In this document: positions 1 through 9,100 of the stretch, piece after piece
Layout of the letters: each line of letters begins with the position of its first letter
Numbering within the stretch: position 1 is the first letter of the stretch
NCBI GenBank assembly: GCA_964347025.1
Contig: CAYFWU010000003.1
Location: 7,852 to 71,851, forward strand
DNA from: CS3-C152 sp964347025
GTDB taxonomy: Archaea; Aenigmatarchaeota; Aenigmatarchaeia; QMZP01; QMZT01
Length of the DNA stretch: 64,000 nt
Direction of reading: 5' to 3'
The notes under the pieces: generated by a model
Seen by the model: the letters and a program-made list of their open reading frames with translations, nothing else
Told to the model about the DNA's origin: nothing
Database searches by the model: none
Made by a program: the position numbers and the translations under genes

Positions 1-74
1 TAACTATTTTTCAGTTCTTCCTTCTCCTCCTTAAGATCCTTTATTTTCCCCCCGAGTTTTTCAAATTTGTCCAT
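1..74 (-). CDS. Coiled-coil protein, N-terminal fragment (runs off the left edge)
   Basis: Only the first 24 codons are in the window. The start ATG (72-74) overlaps the TGA stop of the upstream gene as TGATG, which indicates translational coupling. The visible residues are almost all charged or helix-forming and begin MDKFEKLGGKIKDLKEE. This resembles the first residues of the preceding gene (MKELKELGDRLKKLKEE), so the two look like tandem paralogues. No function can be given beyond membership in the coiled-coil set of this cluster. Confidence 0.7.
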   Translation of the reverse strand, partial: MDKFEKLGGKIKDLKEEKEELKNS

Positions 75-1601
75 CAGCCACCGGCCTCCTCTATCAGTTC
101 ATCCAGTTCTTTTGAGCTCTCCTTCTTAAAGGATTTCATAGACTTCGAAAGATAGTCTATTTTATCTTCAAGATTTTTAACAGATTCCTTGAAGTTTTTA
201 TCAATTTCCTTGGTCTTATTCTCATTAACAAAGCTCTTCTCACTGATAACCTTCAGCTGATTTTCCATTCTTGACATGACATCTCCTAGTCTTTTGGCAG
301 AGATCTCTGATCCTGTAACCCTGTCTTCAAAACTCTTTCTGAACTCTTCCTTGAATTTGTCAAGCTGATCAAACTGCTCAGTAAGCTGTTTCATACGTTC
401 TTCCATCTGCGCCCTTATACCGAAGAATTCTCTAACTATCCTGTTTATCTCGTCTTTCTTTAACCTTTCCCCACCCTTTATTTCTTTCCTCAAAGAATTC
501 ACAGCGGCATCAAAATTATTCCTCATTTTACTGAGACCACTCTCCACTTCCTTTATCTTCCCGGCGAAGCCCATCTCCACTTCGCCTATATCCTTCTCCA
601 TCCCCTCTTCCTTTTCCTCGCTTAACCTATCGATATCCTTCCTGATAGAATCAACACTCTTCTGGAAACCGTCCCTTAACTCAACAATTGACGCGTCCAG
701 AATAACCTCCAAATCCCTGATCCTTTTATCAATCGCTTTTGAATCACTCTTGGAACTCTTAAGGGAGAAAACAACTTCAGCCAAATCCTTTAAATTCGAA
801 TTTACATCATCAACTCTTTTGTTAAACTCACCCTCAACATCAGCTATACTCTTCCCCAATTTCTCCTCTTTCTTTTCGCTAANNNNNNNNNNNNNNNNNN
901 NNNNNNNNNNNNNNNNNNNNNNNNNNNNNNNNNNNNNNNNNNNNNNNNNNNNNNNNNNNNNNNNNNNNNNNNNNNNNNNNNNTCTCCATCCCTTTCTCTT
1001 TCCTCTCACTAAGCCTATCAACATCCTCCCTGAGGGAATCAACGCTCTGCTTAAAGTCGTCCCTTATCCCCACGATAGAACTATTGAAGCCATCCTTCAT
1101 CTCATTCATGGTTTTTTCTATTTCACTGATTCTGTCATCAGCCTCCTTAGAATCAACCTTCACACCCTCAAGTTTTAGGGTGGCGTCCCCAATCCTTCCG
1201 GTTTGTTTTGACAGATCTTTCAAGGTGCTGTCAAATTCCGCCTGTTTCTTCTCGAGGTTAAAGAGACCGGTCTTCAAGGAATTAAGAACATCCTCAAAAC
1301 CCCCAACCTTTTCAAGACCATCGTTCACAGATTTTTCGTAATCAGAAATTTTCTTATAGACTGAATCGAACTTTTCCAGCTTCCTCTTCACGGGTTTTAC
1401 CTGCGTTTCCACAAACTCGAGTACCCTCTTGCCCGCATTGGAATAGGCCTCTGAGACTTCCTTAATTTTTTCTGTCAGATACCTGTTCTTTTCCATCAGG
1501 AATGCTCTATCGCCTTTAAGTTTTCTTATACTACCTTTCCTTGCCTCATTCTCTTCCTTGAGCTTCTTTAATCTGTCTCCCAGTTCTTTTAACTCTTTCA
1601 T
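74..1601 (-). CDS. Repetitive coiled-coil protein, interrupted by an assembly gap
   Basis: This is one coiled-coil gene split by 100 N at 883-982. The ATG (1601-1599) directly abuts the TAA of the upstream 848-residue gene, with GAGG just before it, and the stop TGA is at 74-76. The known flanks add up to 1428 bases, an exact multiple of three, so the two halves read in one frame if the true missing length is also a multiple of three; the apparent frame change comes only from the conventional 100-base spacer. The protein has no signal peptide or membrane segment and is probably cytoplasmic. A repeat unit with a core like RxxFxxSVDSxRxDxDRLSExKEEGMEK is seen on both sides of the gap, so the gap probably reflects a collapsed repeat. 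The function is unknown; a structural role is inferred from its form and neighbours. Confidence 0.75.
883..982. other. Assembly gap (100 N)
   Basis: Exactly 100 consecutive N, the usual placeholder for a scaffold gap of unknown size. It lies inside a repetitive coiled-coil gene whose repeat unit is visible on both sides. Confidence 0.99.
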
Positions 1602-4148
1602 TTAACCTCTCAACTCGGCAAGAAGGGAATTTATCCTTTCCTTCTGCTTCCTTGACGTTTCTTCAAGCTTCTTCCTGTCCATCAAACTCTGTTCAACAAC
1701 GTTCTCGAATTGAGCACGTGTATTTACGAGTTCCTTCTCAAGCCTCGAAATTCTCTTTTCCATCTTCTCCTGGAAGCTCCCGATCGTTTTTAGCTCCTTC
1801 CATTTCTCATCAAAGCCCTCGATGGATTTCTTGGCGGATGAAATTCTTTCCCCGAGGGTTTTAACCCTCTCACTCGTTCTTTCAAACCTGTCCACAAATG
1901 ATTTTCTGGAACTTTCCAGATATTCAATCCCTTTCTGCATTTGTGAAATATTTTCAATATAGGATTCTAGATCGCTAAGCCTCTTTGACATCTCCTTCTC
2001 ATTTATTTTCGTTTCCTTCAGATCATCCTTCAACTTCCCTTCTTTTTCTTTAAGCCCTTGAAGAGAATCGGCAAATTCACCCAGATTGTTTTTAAAGAGA
2101 TCCAGACTCGGTTTGACAACGTTCTCGAACTGTGAGATCTCACTCCTCAGTTCTTCCATACCCTCTTCGAAAAGGTTCCTGTTATCTTCTATCTCTTTCT
2201 CTATGGCAGCAGAGCCGTCACTGAGTTTGCTAATTTCAACGGAGAAATCATTCAGGACTTTCTCAATACTATCAACCCTTCCAAGAACCCTTTTCTGTTC
2301 TGATAATCTCTCGTTCAGGGTTTTCAGCTTGTTGTCAAGTTCGCTGATCCTCTTGTCCAACAAATCCTTCAGATCGTCAATCTCCTTGGTTTTTCCGTCC
2401 AAGATTTCTATGTTTTCCTCTAGCCTTTCAAGGGAACCCAAGGTTTTGAACAAATCCTTGTTCTCAAGTTTGATTTCCTTTATCTTATCACTGAGGTTGG
2501 ACTGGAATTCGTTCAATTTATCAAGCCTGCCGTTAAAACTCTCCAGATCTCCCTTGAACATCTCCATAGTCGGGTTAACAACATCAGCGAACTGGGAAAG
2601 TTCGCTTCCAAAACCCTCTATTTTTTCATCAACCATTTCCATTGTTTTCGAAAGCTTACCCTCGATCTCAGACAGCGCTGGCCTTGAGATGTCCGTGAAT
2701 TTCTTCTCTATGCTCTTCTCAACATTCAAATTAAGTTTTTCCTGGAAATTCTTGATCCTGCCAAGATTCTTTTCAAACTTACCCATTTGCTCTTTTATCA
2801 TTTCTATGGCCGGGTTTATCGTGTTCTCAAACTGATAGAACCTTGAGGCAATAATATCCATCTCATCTTTAAATGAAGTGAGCTCCTTGGAAGTTTTGTC
2901 TTTTACCTCAGAAAGTTTTGTTTCAGCCATGTCTCTAAACAATCTGTTTACAAGCTCTTCAATAAATTCAGAATAATCCTTCTTGAATATCTTTATCTTA
3001 TCCGAAATTTCCTCTGACTTTTCCTTCAGCTTCATTTCCAGGCCAGCTATTTTCTCCGAAAGCTTGCCTTCCCTTTCCTTGATATCCACCCTTGTCTTAT
3101 CTATCTCAGACTGCAGGCCTCCTATGTAGTCGCCAAATTTGTAAAGGGTCTTCAGTTCTCCCTTGAAGTAGCTCATCTCATTGTAAACCCTCTTTATCCT
3201 TCCGTTCAATTTAGCTGCGCCATCCTTAAGGCTCTTTATATCGCCCGTAAAAGGCGATATTTCCTTTGACAGGGCCTTGTTTATTTCCTGGGGTATAACT
3301 TGGTTTGAAAGTTCCTCAGTGGAAAACACCAGTTTTTTCAGTTTTTCGATATTCTCCGGACCCAGCTTTTCTACCAGAGCCTGGACCCTTTCCTCGAGTG
3401 AAGGAAGCTTCTCAAGACGTTTCATTTGTTCCTTGATCCTTGCGAATCTACTCTCATTCTCGTCCCTCATCTCGGTAAATGTCCTTTCCAGCTCCTTGAA
3501 AGACCTTTTAACATCCTCCAAATTACTCTGTAATTCAACATTGCCTCCTAGGGCAGCGAGACCCTTGGAAACGTCTTCCCCACCTTTGCCGGCAGGTACT
3601 TCTGGCGCTGTAAGCTTATCAGATAATTTCTTTATTGTGTCCTCAAGGGCCGATATCTTGCTCGTGGTTTCGCTCTGTATCTTATCAACCAATTTTTTAA
3701 CCTTTCCGCTCTCAGGTTTCTCGGTTTTACCGGCACTCTCGATCTTAGTTCCGATAGCCACCATGCTATCCTTTAGTTCCTTCAGCTGAGTCTGGAACTG
3801 ATCCGTTAGCTTTTTTTCCAGATCTTTCAGCTTGGGTTCCACAGGCTCTGCCGGGGGAGTGGCCGGGGAGTCTTTCGTCTCTTCGGCCTTAGAAGAAACC
3901 TTCTCTATTATTTCAGCCAGGCCCTTGCTCTTGTCTTCAAGTTCACTCCTTTCCTTTTCAAGTGATTTCGTTTTGCTCTTTTCAGCCTCGAGCTCTTTTT
4001 TCAGGCTTTCCACTTCCGATTCCTTGGCCGCCGGTTTCGCAACTTCGGGCTTCTTCTCTTCCGGTGGTTTCTTTTTGCCCAATTCACCCATGCCGCCCAA
4101 GCCCTCGGCAACCTCTTTTTTCTTTTTAGGATCTTTCTCATCAACCAT
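1602..4148 (-). CDS. Long coiled-coil protein with QFENVV repeats
   Basis: About 848 residues from the ATG at 4148, which has GGTGGT just upstream; a TTG at 4160 would add four residues and is less likely. Residues 1-70 are low complexity and rich in K, E, P and A. The rest is nearly continuous predicted coiled coil without a membrane segment or signal peptide. A short motif, QFENVVNPxxEMxK or close to it, occurs near residues 440, 520, 675 and 815, each starting a new helical stretch, so the protein was built by internal duplication. It lies between a small membrane coiled-coil gene and another coiled-coil gene. SMC proteins or phage tape-measure proteins can look similar, but no ATPase head or phage gene is present. 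I infer an intracellular scaffold for the surface system. Confidence 0.85.
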   Translation of the reverse strand: MVDEKDPKKKKEVAEGLGGMGELGKKKPPEEKKPEVAKPAAKESEVESLKKELEAEKSKTKSLEKERSELEDKSKGLAEIIEKVSSKAEETKDSPATPPAEPVEPKLKDLEKKLTDQFQTQLKELKDSMVAIGTKIESAGKTEKPESGKVKKLVDKIQSETTSKISALEDTIKKLSDKLTAPEVPAGKGGEDVSKGLAALGGNVELQSNLEDVKRSFKELERTFTEMRDENESRFARIKEQMKRLEKLPSLEERVQALVEKLGPENIEKLKKLVFSTEELSNQVIPQEINKALSKEISPFTGDIKSLKDGAAKLNGRIKRVYNEMSYFKGELKTLYKFGDYIGGLQSEIDKTRVDIKEREGKLSEKIAGLEMKLKEKSEEISDKIKIFKKDYSEFIEELVNRLFRDMAETKLSEVKDKTSKELTSFKDEMDIIASRFYQFENTINPAIEMIKEQMGKFEKNLGRIKNFQEKLNLNVEKSIEKKFTDISRPALSEIEGKLSKTMEMVDEKIEGFGSELSQFADVVNPTMEMFKGDLESFNGRLDKLNEFQSNLSDKIKEIKLENKDLFKTLGSLERLEENIEILDGKTKEIDDLKDLLDKRISELDNKLKTLNERLSEQKRVLGRVDSIEKVLNDFSVEISKLSDGSAAIEKEIEDNRNLFEEGMEELRSEISQFENVVKPSLDLFKNNLGEFADSLQGLKEKEGKLKDDLKETKINEKEMSKRLSDLESYIENISQMQKGIEYLESSRKSFVDRFERTSERVKTLGERISSAKKSIEGFDEKWKELKTIGSFQEKMEKRISRLEKELVNTRAQFENVVEQSLMDRKKLEETSRKQKERINSLLAELRG

Positions 4149-4181
4149 ACAACCACCCAACCTTCAAGACATTGATATTAT

Positions 4182-4451
4182 TTATTCGTTTGATAAAGCC
4201 TCAGCAAGCCTCTTTACGTTCCTTTCTTGCTCTTTCAGTTTATCCTCAAATTCTGAAATTTTGGAATCGATCTCATTTAACTTGGAGCTGAATTTAAACT
4301 CCCATTTCGAGTCGTCAACCTTTCCGATTTCTGGTACAAACATACTATTTGATTTTGTTTTCAGTTTATATTTAATTTTATAAATTTGATATAATAAAAA
4401 GCAAATTATAACAATCATCAAAAATATTACCAAAACCATTATCTCTAACAT
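4182..4451 (-). CDS. Small membrane-anchored coiled-coil protein (89 aa)
   Basis: Residues 4-21 form a hydrophobic membrane helix, followed by a basic stretch (KIKYKLKTK), which places the C-terminus in the cytoplasm. Residues 50-89 form a short coiled coil. The gene sits 33 bases after the MinD-like gene and about 33 bases before the 848-residue coiled-coil gene, so it is probably in the same transcript. It could tether the soluble coiled-coil proteins to the membrane; this is inference. I do not recognise a family. Confidence 0.8.
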   Translation of the reverse strand: MLEIMVLVIFLMIVIICFLLYQIYKIKYKLKTKSNSMFVPEIGKVDDSKWEFKFSSKLNEIDSKISEFEDKLKEQERNVKRLAEALSNE

Positions 4452-4484
4452 AAGTATTATTTTGATTTTATTATTGAAATATGT

Positions 4485-5261
4485 TTATTCTTTCGGTTTG
4501 ATCCCGAACAATCTCAGGAAAGCCGAGAAAATGTTCGGAGGTGTGTATTCTTTACCTATCAACTTTGCGGCAAGCTTCTTCATTTCGACGCTTGCAGGAG
4601 AATTTGGAGAGAATAAGTATACTGGAACCTTCAAGGCCAGGCTCTTCAGAACGTTCTTATCCATGGGTATCATGGATATCACGGGAATTTCTGATATCTG
4701 CTCAACCTCCTTTTGACCTAGCTCATACTTTTCCTTTCCGACCATGTTCAAAACCACGCCCAACGGTTTTATTCCCATCTCGTTTACAACCTGGTGGCAT
4801 TTCATTATATCCATGGTGGAGGGGACGAAGGGTGTGTTTATGAATATAACCTCATCGGCCGCCTGTAACGTTGCCATGGCCTCCCTTCCGAGACCAGGGG
4901 CGGAATCAAGAAGAACTATATCAGCCTTCCCAAACAGATTTTTTAGCGAATGCTTTAACTTTGCTATATCGGTTCCCTTCAAATCACCAAGCGATAAAGA
5001 GGCGGGGATAACCCTCAGACCGCTTATGTGGTATTCGTACATGGCATCCTCTATTTTCGCTTCGTTTTTCAGGACCTGGTTGAGCGTAACAGGGCAGTAG
5101 TACATCCCCAGATACAAGGCAAGATGAGACGTCGTTATATTACAGTCGACTATTATGACTTCTTTCTTGAACTCTGATGCTAGGATGGTTCCCAGATTTG
5201 CAACTATGGTTGTCTTACCAACGCCACCTTTACCCGAAATCACCCCAATTATCCTTGTCAT
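4485..5261 (-). CDS. MinD/ParA-like ATPase with C-terminal amphipathic helix
   Basis: 258 residues. A deviant Walker A, GKGGVGKTT, lies at residues 10-18, with the signature lysine before GGVGKT. LVDC-type strands and a LLDSAPG switch follow, as in the MinD/ParA/Mrp family of dimerising ATPases. The last 16 residues (NIFSAFLRLFGIKPKE) have the pattern of an amphipathic membrane-targeting helix, which favours MinD over ParA or Mrp. Such enzymes bind membranes or nucleoids as ATP dimers and position partner complexes. Instead of Min or archaellum genes, the neighbours are coiled-coil and surface-protein genes, so it probably positions this local machinery (inference). An AT-rich 45-base upstream gap could hold its own promoter. 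Family assignment is firm; the cargo is not known. Confidence 0.93.
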   Translation of the reverse strand: MTRIIGVISGKGGVGKTTIVANLGTILASEFKKEVIIVDCNITTSHLALYLGMYYCPVTLNQVLKNEAKIEDAMYEYHISGLRVIPASLSLGDLKGTDIAKLKHSLKNLFGKADIVLLDSAPGLGREAMATLQAADEVIFINTPFVPSTMDIMKCHQVVNEMGIKPLGVVLNMVGKEKYELGQKEVEQISEIPVISMIPMDKNVLKSLALKVPVYLFSPNSPASVEMKKLAAKLIGKEYTPPNIFSAFLRLFGIKPKE

Positions 5262-5306
5262 TCGTTTTCACTCTTTATTTTTATTAATTTGTAATTAAAT
5301 ACCTTC

Positions 5307-5969
5307 CTACCATTTTAGCGTACACAATATTTTCGACAGTTCATTCTCATTTTTTATGACCATGGGGAAATCTGTTATCTTTCCCAATTGTGAATCCAGC
5401 TGGTACATATAGTTCAAAACATCCCTTTCGCACGATAGCGAAATGATGGTTGAAATCATCCTTGAGACAATGTCAGCCTTGTATTTCTTGAAAAATATTG
5501 TCATGTTGGAAAACAATATATACATGAAAACATCCGTGAATATGTTCGACCCGTATCTGCCGACGAAGTCCTTATCACCCCTGTAGAGCAGTTTCAGATT
5601 CTTTAGGGAAAAGAGAACAGGATGATACTTTTCCATGAATTTCTGGATGATACTCCACTTCGCAACCAGCAGTGAATTGGGAGTCCAGAATTCCTCCTGA
5701 AGCTCTCCTTTGTATCTACCCTTTACGTAACCAGGTATCCATCCGAAGAGGGGCTTCAGCCTTTTACCTTCTTTAATTATGTAATTTTCCTTTATCATTT
5801 GTCTGAAAAGGGGTTCACCGAGACCTGATTCTATGTGATAGAGATAGTTGGTTTTCACACCCCATTCCGTTTGTATTTTGAAAAGGGACGTCCCGTTCTT
5901 ATCGCTTGCGGCATTTAACCAGATAAGCCAAAAGTTCTTGTAATCCGTTAGCTTCTTTTTCTTGACCAT
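5307..5969 (-). CDS. Uncharacterised 220-residue protein, possible winged-helix domain
   Basis: Starts with ATG at 5969 and a lysine-rich MVKKKKL. Residues 10-75 have the helix-helix-helix-wing spacing of a winged-helix fold, and a segment near 75-90 (GWIPGYVKGRYKG) could be a wing or linker. The C-terminal two thirds are helical and hydrophobic in places (FTDVFMYILFSNMTIFF) but lack a clear membrane segment. No catalytic motif is visible. Its place between the second surface protein and the MinD-like gene suggests a cluster regulator. The fold guess is weak. Confidence 0.6.
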   Translation of the reverse strand: MVKKKKLTDYKNFWLIWLNAASDKNGTSLFKIQTEWGVKTNYLYHIESGLGEPLFRQMIKENYIIKEGKRLKPLFGWIPGYVKGRYKGELQEEFWTPNSLLVAKWSIIQKFMEKYHPVLFSLKNLKLLYRGDKDFVGRYGSNIFTDVFMYILFSNMTIFFKKYKADIVSRMISTIISLSCERDVLNYMYQLDSQLGKITDFPMVIKNENELSKILCTLKW

Positions 5970-6101
5970 ATTTCTACAATTATACTATAATCACATCCGG
6001 TTTCAGGGCGTTTCCTCTTCAAGTGAACCTTAACTGTTTATTGATGTGACATTTTATTATTAGAATTTTTTATATAAATATAATAGTATAAACATACAAA
6101 T
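5970..6101. promoter_or_regulatory. AT-rich intergenic region, probable promoter
   Basis: 132 bases between the stop of the 1994-residue gene and the start of the 220-residue gene. The stretch around 6065-6095 is extremely AT-rich and reads TTATATAAAAAA on the minus strand; a second TATA-like run lies at 5978-5990. Either could start a separate transcript for the downstream minus-strand genes, and the first may also end the upstream one. No site can be fixed. Confidence 0.4.
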
Positions 6102-9100
6102 TTATTTAACCTCTGCTACCCTCTTCTCCAGAGAAGCAAGTTTCTCTTCGTTTCTCTTCTTAAGGTTTTCATAGGCTTTCTCTGATATCAATCCGTCCTT
6201 GAACTCCCTCTCAAGAAGGTTTATAACCCTCTTAACACTTGCTATCTCCTTTGCTATATTTTCCCTCTCTTGTATCTTCTCCACTGCCACTGTCGTTGGC
6301 TTCATTTTCGGTAGCTGTACCTTGAAAATGCTCTCCACACTTCCCTTTACCCTCTTCACAAAGAATAACAGTATGACTATAACAGCAATCAAGATTATCA
6401 GAACGATTATCAGCCATATCGGTAGGAAGGTGACGAAGGGTTGTACAAATGTGGCTTTCGAAAGCAGATACTTCGCTCTTTCCAGAAGGTTCCACCCGAC
6501 GTAAACCGCGCTGAGTGCGTCATCATACATCTTCTTGTTAAGATAATCCTTCGCTTCGCTTAACTTTTCTTTTATTTCATCTATCAGCGGTTCAACTTCG
6601 CTAACGTCCTTCCCAACATCTTTCGCTTCCTTAACATCCAACTCGAAATCCCTCAATGCCTTCTCGAGTCTCTCTATCTCCCACCTCACAAGATCTTCTC
6701 GAGAGGTGAAGACCACTATCTTGAACATCTTTTCATCGCTTGTTTTGTTGTTGTATGCGACTCCTTCCGCTACAAGCGTTCCGAAGTATTCCTTTGGTTC
6801 AGCGATGCTCGGCATGCTCAGCTTCATGTTGAAGGAGGTGGAATTGCCGGGAGAAAGATAATCAACAATTTTAGGTGTTATCTCGGTCCACGGCGTCGGG
6901 AGTCCGATAACTCTAAGCGTTACGTTTCTGAGTCCCAAACCACCAGTGTTTTCAACCTCAACAGTTATGTATTTCGTCGTTCCTGTTTCTATTCCGATTT
7001 CCTGTAGGTATTTAGTTATCTCTATTTTCGGGACTTTCTCCTCTGGCGGTGCAGGCGGCGGAGGTGGCGCTTCACCTGGGGGAACCGGAGGTTCTGGTGG
7101 GCCAACACCCCTCTCTGCAACCAGGAAGCTTGCATTGGCAGAGGCAGTAGGCTGGGCGGGATCGTAGGTAACCAAGGCATTCACATAATATGTTCCGAGT
7201 GGTTGTGTAGGTGTTATGTAGAGGTTCTTTACCAATGTCCTGTTTGAAAGGGCAGGAACATTGACGAAATCATACTGATAACTCCATGTCTGGTTTTGAC
7301 CAGAAACCCAATATTCAACTTTAACATCCGTGTGCGAAACCTCTCCCCTGTTCTCTATATATATCTCAAAATCTATGTAATCATTCTGATAAGCCTGACC
7401 TTCCAACAGGTTTATCGAAACGTCGTACGGACCTCCTGCAGATATTCTGAAGACCTCCATATCCCAGCCAGGTTTTCCGCCAAGCATAACCTCCAGGACA
7501 GCTACGTAGGTCCCTGTTTGTGTTGTATTCTCATCCAATATTTCTGTTAGATAATTATAGAAACCAGGGGAGGTCTCTGTGAAATCACTCTTATTCAACT
7601 GACCCCATGGACGAGTAACCAATTGAAGCCCGTAGATGGAACCCGTGTAGTATACTTTAAGATCTATCGAGTCCGGTTCGGACGGGACCCCATTCGCCAG
7701 GACAGAAACACTCATGGGCATGGACTGTCCGATGAGCGAGGGATCTGGTATAGCGACCCTCGCTGTTATCTCGCTCTCTTCCTTAACCTCAAACTGATAG
7801 GTTGAGTTTTCGTATAACATCTTGCCCACACTGCTTTCATAATACGAGGAATTGGCTATTATGGTATAGTTACCCAAGACGGCATCATCAATGATCTCGA
7901 ATTCAGGTGGTATCTCTATCCTGCCATTTGATAAAGTTGTATGAATAGTTGAAGGATCAGGAGGTATTATCAGATTCTGAAGAGGATCCCTTATTGAAAA
8001 TGTTACATTCGTATCCCCTATCGGACTGCCCAAGAAATCCTCGACGCTGTAGTTGACCGCTCCCCTTTCTCCCTGATAGTAAATGCCGCTCTGCCTGAAT
8101 GTTCCCAGATTTATCATAAGTTTCTTATATATTGTAAAGTTCGAAGAGTTCGTCCCGTTCTTCCCCTGGATATCGAAGGATATTATGCTAATGTTATAAA
8201 CACCCTTGAGGGATGTATTCCCCCATAGTCCGTGATCTGCATCGTAGGGGAAATATATATCATACGTGTATAAATTGCCGGTCTGCCCGAATGGGTCCAT
8301 CTGGGCTGAATAGTTCGTGCCATCGGGTCCTGTTATGTTTATGGAGGCGTTCTGAATGGGGTTCAGGGAACTTAGATCCGTTACGTTCGCAAATATCCTC
8401 AAAGTCCCGTTCTGCTCTGTGGCATTTGGATATATCCCTATCTCCACAACAGGCTTGACGTAGGGATTAAGAACTATCTGGAGAATGACGAAGTCAGGAG
8501 ACGAACCAGCTTGAGTGGCGTTTATGGTATAGTTGGTACGATGGAACTGTACGGGAGCGTTGGTTACATTGTAAAGAACCGCGAACCTATGGGATTCAAG
8601 CTTGTTTATCGTAAAGCTCGTTTCATTGGTCCATGTATAATTGACAGGACTTGATTGGGAAGAGTAAGGAGTTATGTTGAAATCCAGTTGGACATTCCCT
8701 GTATTATCTATCGTGATGTTGTTGGGACAGACATGACCCAATTCTGGGCTCATGGGTCTTTCGCAGTAGGGCGGATCTGGCGTGATGGTCCATGTCCTGC
8801 TAGTGGGAACTCCTATCTCAATACTCAGATTTTTCCACCCGGCATTAAGAGTGGTGATGTTAAGGGTTCCGCTGTAAATCCCGGGATTGTAACCTGCAGG
8901 GATCGAAACATTGACTATAACTATCTGGACTTCACCAGCCGACATGTTCGTAATGTTAGGCGGATTGAACTGGAGAGGAACGAAGGTGAAATTGAAATCG
9001 CTCAACCCTATAACCTCAAGGGTCAGGTTCACTACCTTGTCGTTACCTGAAGAATTGAGGGTGAGATTATCGAAGTTTACATTCGTTCCATGCGTGACAT

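Noticed and set aside
74..1042. An apparent separate gene starting at 1042 and a frameshift against the 1601 gene
   Set aside because: The frame change occurs at the N gap; the flanks sum to a multiple of three, so one gene is the simpler reading.
2086..2835. 249-codon plus-strand frame opposite the coiled-coil gene
   Set aside because: Ser/Leu/Phe-rich composition is the expected reverse complement of Lys/Glu-rich coiled-coil coding; no start signals.
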